From Adiantum capillus-veneris (Eukaryota; Streptophyta; Polypodiopsida; Polypodiales; Pteridaceae), in assembly GCA_014529385.2 (NCBI GenBank), contig CM043970.1, forward strand, positions 40,481,279-40,541,278: 60,000 nt of DNA, in the 5' to 3' direction. This document shows, piece after piece, positions 11,497 through 21,600 of the stretch. Both the position numbers and the translations under genes were made by a program. The notes under the pieces are model-generated. The model worked only from the letters and a program-made list of their open reading frames with translations. It made no database searches and was not told the DNA's origin. The first letter of the stretch is position 1. Each line of letters starts with the position of its first letter.

Positions 11497-12000
11497 GAAG
11501 ACCCCATGCTCGAATATCGGAAGTTCCAAGTGTTTGAGCTTATTTATGAGCAAGCTCGAAGATCCCCTGTTTACCAGTTCAGACGAGATGTCATGGAGAT
11601 ACTGTTGAAGGCTTATACGCCACACTCCACTCGCATTGACAAAGGATGGGAACTTGATTGGACATTTCCAGGAGGGGTTTACTACATCAACGCTCGGAAG
11701 CTAGGATGCCTGGCTACCGACTTGAAGAAGATACGTTGGGGAGAAGAGTTGAGAGTAATAGAGATATTCTACTTAGTGCCCACACGATTGGATCAGAATG
11801 TTTCGGGCAACTCCAACCAAACCATCAATGACTGGCTCTTGGAGAAGGTCACCAATGTGATCCCAGCAAACCGAGTCAAAACCTTTGGATTACTGAAAGC
11901 GGAACTCCGGCCCGATATCTTAGTTTATTATCCCCTCAAGAATGTGTATAAGAACTATTACACGAATGAAGTAGTGCATCATGTCAATACCATTTCCTAG
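11497..12000 (+). CDS. Accessory ORF between primer site and gag
   Basis: An open frame of 167 codons lies between the primer site and gag. It starts directly after TTGCAG, a plausible splice acceptor in phase with the LTR exon. Unspliced, its first ATG would be at 11506 (MLEYRKFQVFELIYEQ). The protein is mixed alpha/beta-like, with aromatic-rich patches such as WELDWTFPGGVYYINARKL and a C-terminal YKNYYTNEVVHHVN. No zinc knuckle, membrane segment or catalytic motif is seen. It is followed by two AATAAA hexamers at 12080 and 12094. I do not recognise the family. It is not in the place of an env-like gene, which would follow pol. Roles such as an extra Gag domain or a captured host sequence are both possible. 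Confidence 0.6.
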   Translation, partial: EDPMLEYRKFQVFELIYEQARRSPVYQFRRDVMEILLKAYTPHSTRIDKGWELDWTFPGGVYYINARKLGCLATDLKKIRWGEELRVIEIFYLVPTRLDQNVSGNSNQTINDWLLEKVTNVIPANRVKTFGLLKAELRPDILVYYPLKNVYKNYYTNEVVHHVNTIS

Positions 12001-12079
12001 GCGTATGTTATACGCAAATCCATAAAGCCTTGTAATAAGCGGTCACCAGTCATTCTAAACCTTGAGGAGTTTCGATTGT

Positions 12080-12099
12080 AATAAATTTCCATCAATAAA
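12080..12099 (+). terminator. Paired poly(A) signals after the accessory ORF
   Basis: Two AATAAA hexamers start at 12080 and 12094, about 80 bp after the stop of the accessory ORF, followed by a T-rich stretch. They could end a short message. They could also be chance in AT-rich sequence. Confidence 0.4.
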
Positions 12100-12216
12100 G
12101 TGCTTTTTGTCTCTGAATCTCTGTCTCTTGATAGAGTGGAATTTTGAATTTTATTAAAGTCTCGTGTCTCTTGAAATTCAAGTAATGGTATCAAGAATTT
12201 CGTATAACCCATGTAG

Positions 12217-15200
12217 GTACCGCCTGTTGCTCTGTACTCGGCAGCGCAAGAGAAGAAGCTTCTCCTCAAACAAGCCCAACCTCCGATCTTTAAGGGCGAG
12301 GGGGCAAATGTGGAGAGAGATGCGAAAGTATGGATGGAAGCCATGGACGACTACTTTGAAGCTGCAGGAACCCAACCCGTGAATCAGACCATGCTTGCGA
12401 TGTTCCGCTTGACTGGCGATGCCAAGATATGGTGGAAGCAACATTGGAGGGACATGGATATTAAGGGATCTTCCCAGTCCTGGGAAGACATCAAAGCTGC
12501 AATAATGGGGCGTTATTTACCACCTGCCTATAGGACCTTGAGAATGAATGAATTCTTTTCACTTCGGCAGTTGAATTCAACGGTCGAAGAATACTATGCA
12601 AAGTTTGTCACTCTTCGGAGATATGCTCCTAAGATGACCTTGGAACAACAGGTGGCAAGGTTCTGTCAAGGACTAATCGATCCCTTGAACACTCGGTTGG
12701 AGGCTCTTAGGCCGTCAACACTTCAGGATGCCTTGTTGAGGGCTAAACCTCTAGCTCTCGAAGTACAAAAGGCCAATCAGAATAGGAGGAATCATTGGGC
12801 AAAGAGGGCAAGGAACACTGCTTGGGACAACAGACCAGCCAACCAAACCTATAACCAGCGCCCTATTGTGGCTACCACTACAACCATGGAGTTCCCTGAT
12901 GTTCGATGCTATGGTTGCGGCGAGCATGGACACTACAGATCCAATTGCCCCAGGAACATTCATGCAACCAACGCCAATGCCATACCCTTGAATACCCGTG
13001 GGCGTGGCCAAGCTAATGGAAGAGGAGGACGCGGAAGAATGAACAGAGGGCGAGGGCGTGGAGCTACCTCCAGAGTAAATGCCGCAGTAGTTCAACCAAC
13101 TGTGGGTGATGAAGCAGTGGAGAGAGCAACCCTACATGCTGCAATTGATAATCCCAATGGTTGCGAGCAATATGCAGTCATTCATACGCCAGGATCTCTC
13201 AGAGGTGAACAAGTTAACTTCCTTATAGATTGTGGCAGTACTCTTTCATTTCTTTCACCCAGATGCATGAGAAAGCTTAAGCTAGATAAGTATCCGTCAA
13301 GCAAGCTAGTTGTCGAGTTAGCAAACGGTAAGGAGGTAGTATCTCAACACTCTGCAGGAAAAATTGACTTTGATTTAGGGGGACACCCAACTTCTGCCCA
13401 ATTTCGAACCTTACCCTTAGGATTCTTTGATGGGATACTAGGGATGGACTGGCTAAAGCAAAATAGGGCCCACATACATTGTGCACAAGGGAATTTTTCC
13501 TTTACAGATAACTCGGGTAATGAAGCCTTAATCCAAGGGGAAAATGGGAGACCTAAGGCTACTCTAGTTAAGGCCAGCAGACTCTTGAAGGGACTAAGAA
13601 AGGGTCAGCAAATATATGCAGTTAAACTCAATAAGGTGGACAAATCAGATACCTCACTTCGACCAGACTGGCTGAGGGAGTATGATGACGTATTCCCCGA
13701 AGACCTTACGAATCTTCCACCAAGCATGGAGGTAGATCATGGGATTGAGACTATCCCTGGGTGTGAACCTATCTCAAAAAGACCTTATAAAATGTCACTT
13801 CTGGAGGCCATCGAACTCAAAGAACAACTTAGGCAACTCATTGAGCAAGGATTCATTCGACCCAGTACTTTTCCTTGGGGTGCTCCAGTTCTTTTCCAAA
13901 AGAAGAAGGATGGGACCTTAAGGCTATGCATAGACTATCGTGGACTGAACCAGGTAACTGTCAAGAACAAGTATCCAATTCCAAGGATTGACGAACTTTT
14001 GGACAGACTCCACGGCGCCAAAATATTTACAAAGATAGATCTAAGGTCAGGATATTACCAAATCAGGATCAAGGAATCAGATATTCCGAAGACAGCTTTC
14101 AATACTAGGTATGGGCACTACGAATTCACAGTAATGTCTTTTGGTCTAACAAATGCTCCTGCAAGCTTCAACCGACTTATGCAGGATATTTTCAGACCTT
14201 ACCTGGATGATTTTGTCTTGGTTTTCTTTGATGACATTCTAATCTATTCCAAAGACGAGGCAGATCACGAAGAACATGTTCGCAAAGTACTTGATCTCCT
14301 TCGAGAACACCAGCTTTACGCTAAAGAGAGCAAGTGCACTTTTTGCTCACCAAAGGTCAACTATCTTGGATTTGTCATTTCGGCTGAAGGGATTTCAGTG
14401 GACCCAGACAAAGTCAAGGACATCGTTGACTGGCCTCAACCATCCACTGTCAGTGAAGTAAGAGGATTTCTTGGAATAACGGGATGGTACAGGATTTTTG
14501 TCAAGGATTATGCACGTATTGCTACACCCTTGACGGAACTCCTGAAGAAAGGAATGAGGATCGATTGGAAGACCGAGCACGAGTCTAGTTTTGCTAAGCT
14601 AAAAAGATTCTTGGTCTCAGCTCCTATTTTAAAGGTTCCAGATTTCAGTAAGGAATTTGAAGTAGCGACGGATGCTAGTAAGTCTGCTCTAGGCCGAGTT
14701 CTTACTCAAGAAGGAAGACCGGTGGCGTATACTTCGCGAAAGCTGAGGGATCATGAGAAGAATTATCCCACTCATGATCTGGAACTTTTAGCAGTTATAC
14801 ATGCACTGAAGTTATGGAGACATTATCTTCTTGGACGCAAGTTTCAGTTGGTTACAGACCACAAGAGTTTAAAGTGGATTTTTACTCAACCCACTCTCAA
14901 TATGCGACAACGGCGATGGATAGAGCTATTACAGGAATATGACCTTGACATAAAGTATAGACCAGGGAAGGAAAACGTAGTTGCAGATGGTCTTAGCCGA
15001 AAATCGTTTCTCGGAGCTATCTCTATTCCAAATAACCCTATCTGGGATAGAATCAAAGAAGCATCCCTCGAAGATCCAAAGTACCAACGTATGGCTTCAT
15101 TAGTCCAGCAGAATAAGATCCCTGAAGCAAAAGATTACTCTCTTATGGGAGGATGTATTTACTACAGACATAGACTCTGTGTACCCAGAGACCCAGCTTT

Positions 15201-16470
15201 AAAGAAGGCCATTCTATATGAAGCACACGATAGCCCTACATCCGGACACCCAGGCTATGCTAAAACTCTTCACGCCGTCAGAAGGAGTTATTTCTGGTCT
15301 GGAATGAAAGGAGACATACTTCGCTATGTGAGACAATGTCTTTCTTGTCAACGGATAAAGGCCGAAAGGATCAAATTACCAGGGCAACTTCAACCTCTTG
15401 ACATACCCCAGATGAAGTGGGAATGCATCAGTATGGATTTTGTTACAGAGTTACCTTCTACAGGAGGTTATGATTCTGTTTTCGTGGTTGTGGACATGCT
15501 CACAAAAGTGGCTCATCTAATACCCGTAAAGACAACCTTTACTGCTTCAGATATTAGTCAGGTATTCATCAAGGAGATTTTCAGGCTCCATGGTCTACCC
15601 AAGCGTATTGTCAGTGATAGAGATGCCAAGTTTACATCAAAATTTTGGACCTCTCTTTTCCAATCTATTGGGTCACAATTAGCCTTCAGCGCAGCATATC
15701 ATCCGCAGACTGACGGGCAAACCGAAAGAGTTAATCAAGTCATTGAGGACATTCTCAGAGCCTATTGTTCGCAAGAACCAAAGAAGTGGTTACAATATCT
15801 ACCTTTGGTAGAATATGCTTATAATTCTTCCGAACACAGAAGCATTGGAATGTCACCTTTCAAAGCTCTTTATGGACAGGACTGCTTAGCGCCGCTGAAC
15901 TTTTCAGATCCAACCATCAGAGTAGAAGCCTCTAGAAAGATGTTAGAAGATATGGAAGCACAGACTAGAGCCATTCGCCAGGACATTCAGGCAGCTCAAG
16001 ATAGGCAGAAGTACTATGCAGATATGAACCGCACAGATAGAACTTTCAAGGAAGGAGATAAGGTTTTTCTCCGAGTCCGACCTAAGAAAAGCAATTTATC
16101 GCTAGGCAGATACAAGAAGCTAAGCCCAAGATATTGTGGACCATTTGAGATCATTAAGGTTATAAGTGACCAGTCCTACAAGCTAAAGTTACCTGCAAAC
16201 TTGAGGGTTCATGATGTATTCCATGTCAGCTTACTCAAACCCTATATTCCCAACCCTGATCAATTTTTGGACTCAGATCAGATAGTCATGCCAGCACAAG
16301 GAGTTCTCGAGCTCCAACCTGACTATGTACTTGAAACAAGAGAAAGGAAATTACGCAACAGAACTATCACAGAACATCTGGTAAAGTTGAAGGATTACCC
16401 TGAAGAAGATGCAACTTGGGAAGACGAGTCGACGCTCTTAAAAGATTACCCAAACTCATTCTTGAGATGA
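12217..16470 (+). CDS. Chromovirus Gag-Pol polyprotein
   Basis: One frame of 1,417 codons, free of stops, encodes the proteins needed for copying and inserting the element. In order it shows a Gag capsid region (PPIFKGEG, then WWKQHW), a CCHC knuckle ([14 protein letters not shown], near 12908-12949), an RG-rich linker and a protease with DCGST. Reverse transcriptase follows with FFDDILIYS near 14228, then RNase H with TDASKSALG, an HHCC integrase finger and an integrase core with DFVTEL, SDRDAKF and DGQTERVNQ. It ends in a chromodomain (about the last 55 residues, [17 protein letters not shown]) thought to steer integration to heterochromatin. The conserved Gag start lies upstream of the first in-frame ATG (12334). 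This is why I start at the acceptor at 12217 and infer the LTR exon as the true N-terminus. Catalytic residues appear intact. Confidence 0.92.
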   Translation, partial: VPPVALYSAAQEKKLLLKQAQPPIFKGEGANVERDAKVWMEAMDDYFEAAGTQPVNQTMLAMFRLTGDAKIWWKQHWRDMDIKGSSQSWEDIKAAIMGRYLPPAYRTLRMNEFFSLRQLNSTVEEYYAKFVTLRRYAPKMTLEQQVARFCQGLIDPLNTRLEALRPSTLQDALLRAKPLALEVQKANQNRRNHWAKRARNTAWDNRPANQTYNQRPIVATTTTMEFPDVRCYGCGEHGHYRSNCPRNIHATNANAIPLNTRGRGQANGRGGRGRMNRGRGRGATSRVNAAVVQPTVGDEAVERATLHAAIDNPNGCEQYAVIHTPGSLRGEQVNFLIDCGSTLSFLSPRCMRKLKLDKYPSSKLVVELANGKEVVSQHSAGKIDFDLGGHPTSAQFRTLPLGFFDGILGMDWLKQNRAHIHCAQGNFSFTDNSGNEALIQGENGRPKATLVKASRLLKGLRKGQQIYAVKLNKVDKSDTSLRPDWLREYDDVFPEDLTNLPPSMEVDHGIETIPGCEPISKRPYKMSLLEAIELKEQLRQLIEQGFIRPSTFPWGAPVLFQKKKDGTLRLCIDYRGLNQVTVKNKYPIPRIDELLDRLHGAKIFTKIDLRSGYYQIRIKESDIPKTAFNTRYGHYEFTVMSFGLTNAPASFNRLMQDIFRPYLDDFVLVFFDDILIYSKDEADHEEHVRKVLDLLREHQLYAKESKCTFCSPKVNYLGFVISAEGISVDPDKVKDIVDWPQPSTVSEVRGFLGITGWYRIFVKDYARIATPLTELLKKGMRIDWKTEHESSFAKLKRFLVSAPILKVPDFSKEFEVATDASKSALGRVLTQEGRPVAYTSRKLRDHEKNYPTHDLELLAVIHALKLWRHYLLGRKFQLVTDHKSLKWIFTQPTLNMRQRRWIELLQEYDLDIKYRPGKENVVADGLSRKSFLGAISIPNNPIWDRIKEASLEDPKYQRMASLVQQNKIPEAKDYSLMGGCIYYRHRLCVPRDPALKKAILYEAHDSPTSGHPGYAKTLHAVRRSYFWSGMKGDILRYVRQCLSCQRIKAERIKLPGQLQPLDIPQMKWECISMDFVTELPSTGGYDSVFVVVDMLTKVAHLIPVKTTFTASDISQVFIKEIFRLHGLPKRIVSDRDAKFTSKFWTSLFQSIGSQLAFSAAYHPQTDGQTERVNQVIEDILRAYCSQEPKKWLQYLPLVEYAYNSSEHRSIGMSPFKALYGQDCLAPLNFSDPTIRVEASRKMLEDMEAQTRAIRQDIQAAQDRQKYYADMNRTDRTFKEGDKVFLRVRPKKSNLSLGRYKKLSPRYCGPFEIIKVISDQSYKLKLPANLRVHDVFHVSLLKPYIPNPDQFLDSDQIVMPAQGVLELQPDYVLETRERKLRNRTITEHLVKLKDYPEEDATWEDESTLLKDYPNSFLR

Positions 16471-16486
16471 GGACATCTCAAATTTT

Positions 16487-16501
16487 TCACGTTGGGGAGG
16501 T
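16487..16501 (+). promoter_or_regulatory. Polypurine tract of inner chromovirus
   Basis: GTTGGGGAGGT lies immediately before the right LTR and would prime plus-strand DNA synthesis. Confidence 0.7.
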
Positions 16502-18567
16502 TGTAAGGTCTGTGACCCAATCACAAGAGCACCCTTGTACCACGAAATGAATACAATGGAATAAATTACTATTTTTAGCAGTTTTCCAGATTCTGTCAGT
16601 GCCATGATGTTTAGAATATTATGAAGCTTCCAAATGTGAATTAAAATAAATTTTGTGTAAAATTTCGAAAAATAGTAAGTTTTTGGTCACCCGAACCGTC
16701 CAGTCTCGACCGTTTCGAAAATCTGCACCCGTACCCCGAATTTGAAAAAAATGCATTTTCGGACCCCGAGGGCTGCTAAATATGGCAGGTACTCGGGCCA
16801 GTACGCCTTAGTTAGAGCTTTGTATGGCAATTTACGGCATCAAAATCCGATTCGTATGACCCGTTTTAGCCTAGAACCAACTTTCCTAAAAATTGTCCGG
16901 GGAGGCATCGGGGGCCCGGGACTGTGTGGGAACAGGTCCCAGGCCACTCCAGATCAGCTTTAGCAGCTAGGGGGCGCCCTCTTGCTTTGTGGGAGTCTTG
17001 GGAAAGCTGCCAAGCCTGCAACTCAGTCTCAGAACCAGTTAACCAAGCCAACCTGACACTTGGTGGGTAGAGAACTGGACTTGCCATGCTTAACTGGAGA
17101 AGCTCCCAGATGCATTTAGCAACCCAGATCGATTTTCAGCCTGTAGGAGCCTATTTAAAGACCCGCATACACACACACACACACACTTATGATCACACAC
17201 ACACAGTGCATACACACACACCCACACACATTGGGGAGGTGCTGCCGAATCACACACCTATTGAAGAAGAAGCTAGGAGGGAGGTGCTGCCGAATTTTCA
17301 TCTCAAGAAGCTCGATTAGATCAGAAAATCGAGAAGATTACCAGCTCTTAATCACGGTAATAACAGTTTAATTAATGCCATCTGTGAATCTTTTTCTCTA
17401 CCATCTAAATCCCTTGTCCATTATGCTTATTCCTAGTCAAAAATCTCTATGACTACTCTCTAAATTCTCCTTATTCGTACTCTATTATGTAATCATCATT
17501 CCATAGCTGAATTATCAGCCATTCTTCACTCTTGATTAATGATTGGAGCATAATTATCAGAATCTTCTCTCTCTAGATAGCATAGTAATTAGTCGGTAAG
17601 CTAGTATTTTTGCAGATTGAAGAGAATCACTATTGTAATTACTCATTAACATTGTAGCTTAATTGAATTCATTCTCTTATGCATTAAGACGTAATTAAGG
17701 AGAAATTAATCCGTCAATAAGTCTCTAAGAATTGGTTTTTCCTCACACATATGCATAGGGTAAATTTGCATCATCTAATTGCTAGGAAATAGTTTAATCA
17801 TACTTAATCCAATTCTCTGGTAATTCCAATAGTGAAATCCTAATTATTCTTGATCATGTAGCCAAATAATTATCTTAGAGCCGGTTCCCATAGGATTATG
17901 TGCCATCCTGAATGATTGCTTTATGGAAGAAATCTAGACACTCATATAGGAGGGATTAACTGATGTCACTAATCTACCCATTGGACTGTTATGATGATGT
18001 GAACCTTAGCTCTTTCCCCAAGCTAATCATTTAAAGTAGTGAGAAATGGCCCCGGTTAAGAGGACGCGCTTCGGTGGTGCCCATGATCGCGAAGCAGGAA
18101 CGAGCAATGTCAACGGAAAGGGGAAGGCTCCCATGGACGAGCAAATACCGGCCATCTCACGGGCCATCGATGAAGAAATGGAAGAGGTAGGTCCCAATTT
18201 CTATTCAAGTTGTTTAATTAACATTGCATACGATTAGTTAGGAATGAACATATCCCCGAACATGTTGGAGAAATCCGATAGAAACCTCGGCATCGAATGC
18301 ATAGTACATTTAAGTATAAAGTAGGAAAGAAATGATTGATGGGTATGCTGTTTGCAAGAGGAAAGAATGTTTGCTAGGGAAAATTTAGCTCGACATGTTC
18401 ATTTTATTTCCAATGTTGAATCAGTCCTGACCCCCCTACTGATCACAGGGGCCAGAGTTACTCGTTAGGGCTCTTGAATCCACGACATGCTTTGTATGCG
18501 GTGGATACCCACGACTTGCTTTCTATGCGGTGGGAACCCACGTCTTGCTTTCTATGCGGTGGGAGTG
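16502..18567 (+). repeat. Right LTR of inner chromovirus, 3'-truncated
   Basis: Matches 8616-10684 closely, including TATA box, CA repeat, exon and about three of the 30-bp repeats. It then breaks at GGGAGTG inside the fourth repeat unit. The remaining 698 bp of the LTR are missing. The next bases are a copy of the 22 bp that lie left of the element. GTG is shared by both sides of the junction. Confidence 0.93.
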
Positions 18568-18586
18568 CATGTGTTTGTCTTTATCT
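18565..18586 (+). repeat. 22-bp flank duplicate
   Basis: GTGCATGTGTTTGTCTTATC-type sequence here matches 8594-8615 at 21 of 22 positions. The outer leader continues at 18587. See findings for its possible origin. Confidence 0.9.
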
Positions 18587-18690
18587 AAAGTTGAGCTCCA
18601 TTGAAGTTTCTGGAAATTGAGTCAGTAAAAGTTTTGGGTTCTTGCACGTGTGTTCAAAGGGGTTCTCAAAGCATTGTAACTTGGGTAGCC

Positions 18691-21600
18691 ATGGCTTTCT
18701 CTTATCCGGAGTTTCATGGAAGAAGTGATGAAGATGTGGAAGATTTTTTGGAAAAGATGGAGGTTGCCTGCATTAGCAACTAGATTCATGACCCTGCGTA
18801 GATGTTACGTCTTCTCCAAATTTGTTTGAAGAGTGATGCACGAGTCTGGTCTAAAACATTTGAAGAGGAGTTGCGTGCAGCGGATCCACCTGTAAGATTG
18901 AGTTGGGACAATCTAAGGCATGGGTTGGAGGTGGAGTTTGTGAAGATAGAAGATCCTGACAAAGTGTGGCAAGAAGTACAAGGTTTGGTGCAAAAGGAAG
19001 GTGAGCCAGTAGATGCGTACATATGTAAGTTCTCATTGGCATGGGAGCGGATGTGCAAGACCTTAGCACCACAGGTACCCCCATCTGACATGATGAAGAA
19101 GGACAGGTTCTTGGCTGGTCTTTGGGAGAATATACGTTGGAGGGTGGAGCTAAAGAAGCCTAGGACATATGAAGATGCACTAGAGGTAGCAAGGAACAAA
19201 GAGTGGAAGTTGAGGAAAATGAGCCAGTTAGGCGTGGAGTCTTTGCCCATGAGGTCTGAATTTCAGCCTATAGAGTCTTTACAAGGTCGCATGTCAGGGG
19301 TTCATCATGAACCAGTGGTTCCTGTTACTACTCAGGTTATGCCAGCAGTGGTCACTACATCGGTGCAAGATGATGGGCTAAGGCAAGACATGAAGCAAGT
19401 GGTAGATTTGATGAAGAATCTCAGCCTAAACATGCTAGGTCAAGTGGGAAATAATCGAGGTCGAGGGAGGTTTGCAAATCAGCCAGGAGGTGAAGAAAGG
19501 CCTAGGAATGGTGTTGGACAAAGCAATGGTAGGTTTTGGAGGCAGACGCCCACATGTTATAATTGTGGAGAGTTGGGTCACATCAGCCCGCAATGTGATA
19601 AGCCACCAAGGATGGGGGGAGACATGTATCCATTGCCAAGACATGTGCTATCTAGGTCAAATGATTATGGCATCGAAATTAAGGGAGACGAAGGAACCAG
19701 TGGACTGACCCAGGAGGAAAAGGGAAAGACAAAAGTGCTAAGTGTAGTCACCTTGGAGAAGGCATCAAAGCTAGAGGATACATTAGTGATGCTTATTGGG
19801 AAGAGGACCACAGAGGATAAGGAAGGAAGAAGTGCCCCAGGTCCTAGTAAGAAGAAAGGAAAGAGCCATGAAGGCGAGGATGTCAAGGCCAAGAGGAAAA
19901 GGAGAGCTCGTCGAAAGTTTCATGTTTTAGATTTTCCACTAGGGGATGGGCAATTAAGCTATGACTTGAAGGCGGATCTGACGAGCAGGAAGGCAGATGT
20001 TACTTTTGGGCAGCTTATAGAGATGGTGCCTAAGCTAAAGCGACAGTGGAAGAGGATGGTTAACCCAATGGAGAAAGAGCCAGAGAGAGGTTCAGTAAAG
20101 GTGTTGGCAATGGATGAGCTACCAGACATTTGTCCAATAGTAGATGTGTGGCATAAAAGGAAAAATTTGGGACAAGGTTATGTGGATGGTGGAGCCCAAA
20201 TATGCGTCATAACACACTCATGCGTTGAGAAGATGGGTCTCACAGTGGCTAGGGTGTCAGGTTTTTGGATCAGATTGGCAAACCATCAAAAAGTAAAATG
20301 CTTGGGTCTTGTAAAGAGCTTAGAAGTGGAGGCATATGATGCAAAGGCAGTGGTTGATTTTCATGTGATGCTAGCAGGGTTGGGAGCATATCCTATTATA
20401 CTGGGCAGACCATGGTTATGTGCAGTGGAAGCTGTTCAAGATTGGCGACATGGTACGATTAGCCTCTATGGAAAGACAGGTACTAAGAAGCTTTATGATA
20501 TGGACACAAGGAAACGATTAAAGGAGCTTTATGAAGATGAGGATGAGTCTAGTGATGAAGACTCTTCCACAGTGACAGATGAGGACAGTGATAGCACTAC
20601 CAGCAGTGATGAGGATGCTGATGTTGCATTTCTTTTGATGGACAAAGAAATCCAAGAGTTTGGTTTAGTTGCATTTGCGAATGAGGTTGAAGATGAAAGT
20701 GAAGGGCCTTATGAAGTGATTGAAGGGCTGATGCAAACTAAGGTTGAGTTGTCAAAGAAGCAGGAATTGATGACACAAATGATCAGTGGAGACCTCTCAG
20801 CTATGGAGAAGGATATATATTTGCACATGCTAGCTAGTTTTCCTGATTTGTTCATTACTTCATATGAAGAGATCAGAGGGTTCAAGGGTGAAGAGATGCA
20901 TATAGAACTAAAAGAAGGTGCTAAGCCAGTGCGGCAAAGGCTAAGAAGGATGGGTCAAGAGCAAATGGAAGCCTTGCGAGAAGAGGTGGACAAGTTGTTG
21001 AAGGCAGGGTTCATAGTCCTTGTGGAGACCACAGAATGGGTGAGTACAGTTGTAGTCAGTCCAAAGAAGGATGGGAAGTGGAGAATTTGTGTAGATTTTA
21101 AACCCTTAAACACAGCCACTAAGAAGAACCCATATCCTCTTCCATTCATTGATCAGATCTTGGATTCAGTGGCAGGTTATGAGAGGTACAGTGTGTGTGA
21201 TGGTTTTTCAGGCTATTTTCAATTGAAGATTGCTCTTAAAGACCGCACAAAGACCACTTTTATTACTCCATGGGGCTGCTATTGCTACACAGTATTGCCA
21301 TTTGAGTTGTCAAATGGACCTTCCTTCTATCAAGAGACAGCAAATTATGTGTTGGAACCATTCATTGGTAGTTGTGTTAAAGCTTTTATGGATGAATTCT
21401 ATGTTTATAGCAGTAGGGCTGAACACCATGAGAAGCTGTAGATGGTATTGGCTCGATATGATGAATGTGGAGGACAACTAAATCCAAAGAAATGTCATCT
21501 AGCACAGCCAAGGGTGAAGTTATTGGGCCATATGGTGTCAGAAAATGGCATTGAGGCTGATCCAGATAAGGTTAAGTCTATTATTCTTCTTCCATCACCT

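Larger units (their letters stand above)
8616..18567 (+). mobile_element. Inner LTR retrotransposon, Ty3/gypsy chromovirus
   Basis: Direct repeats begin TGTAAGGTC at 8616 and 16502. A TGGTATCAGAGC primer site lies at 11385 and a GTTGGGGAGGT tract just before 16502. The internal region holds one uninterrupted Gag-Pol frame ending in a chromodomain, which places it among plant chromoviruses. The left LTR is about 2.77 kb. The right one is cut after about 2.07 kb. About 30 differences were counted by eye over the shared LTR length, near 1.5%, so it is younger than the element it entered. The left flank at 8594-8615 recurs at 18565-18586 with one mismatch, which is far longer than the usual 5-bp duplication. 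Confidence 0.95.

Noticed and set aside
11497-12000. Envelope-like gene
   Set aside because: It lies before gag, and I see no signal peptide or membrane segment in the translation.
12751-13486. Minus-strand open frames opposite chromovirus gag
   Set aside because: Shadows of the strongly coding plus strand with no recognisable domain.
18046-18237. Small ORF beginning MAPVKRTRFGG treated as an independent gene
   Set aside because: It is the right-LTR copy of the exon at 10163. With the 3' LTR truncated and no gag after it, it has no splice partner.
18565-18586. The 22-bp flank repeat as an ordinary target-site duplication
   Set aside because: Ty3 integrases make about 5-bp duplications, and the LTR next to it is truncated, so repair is more likely than normal integration.
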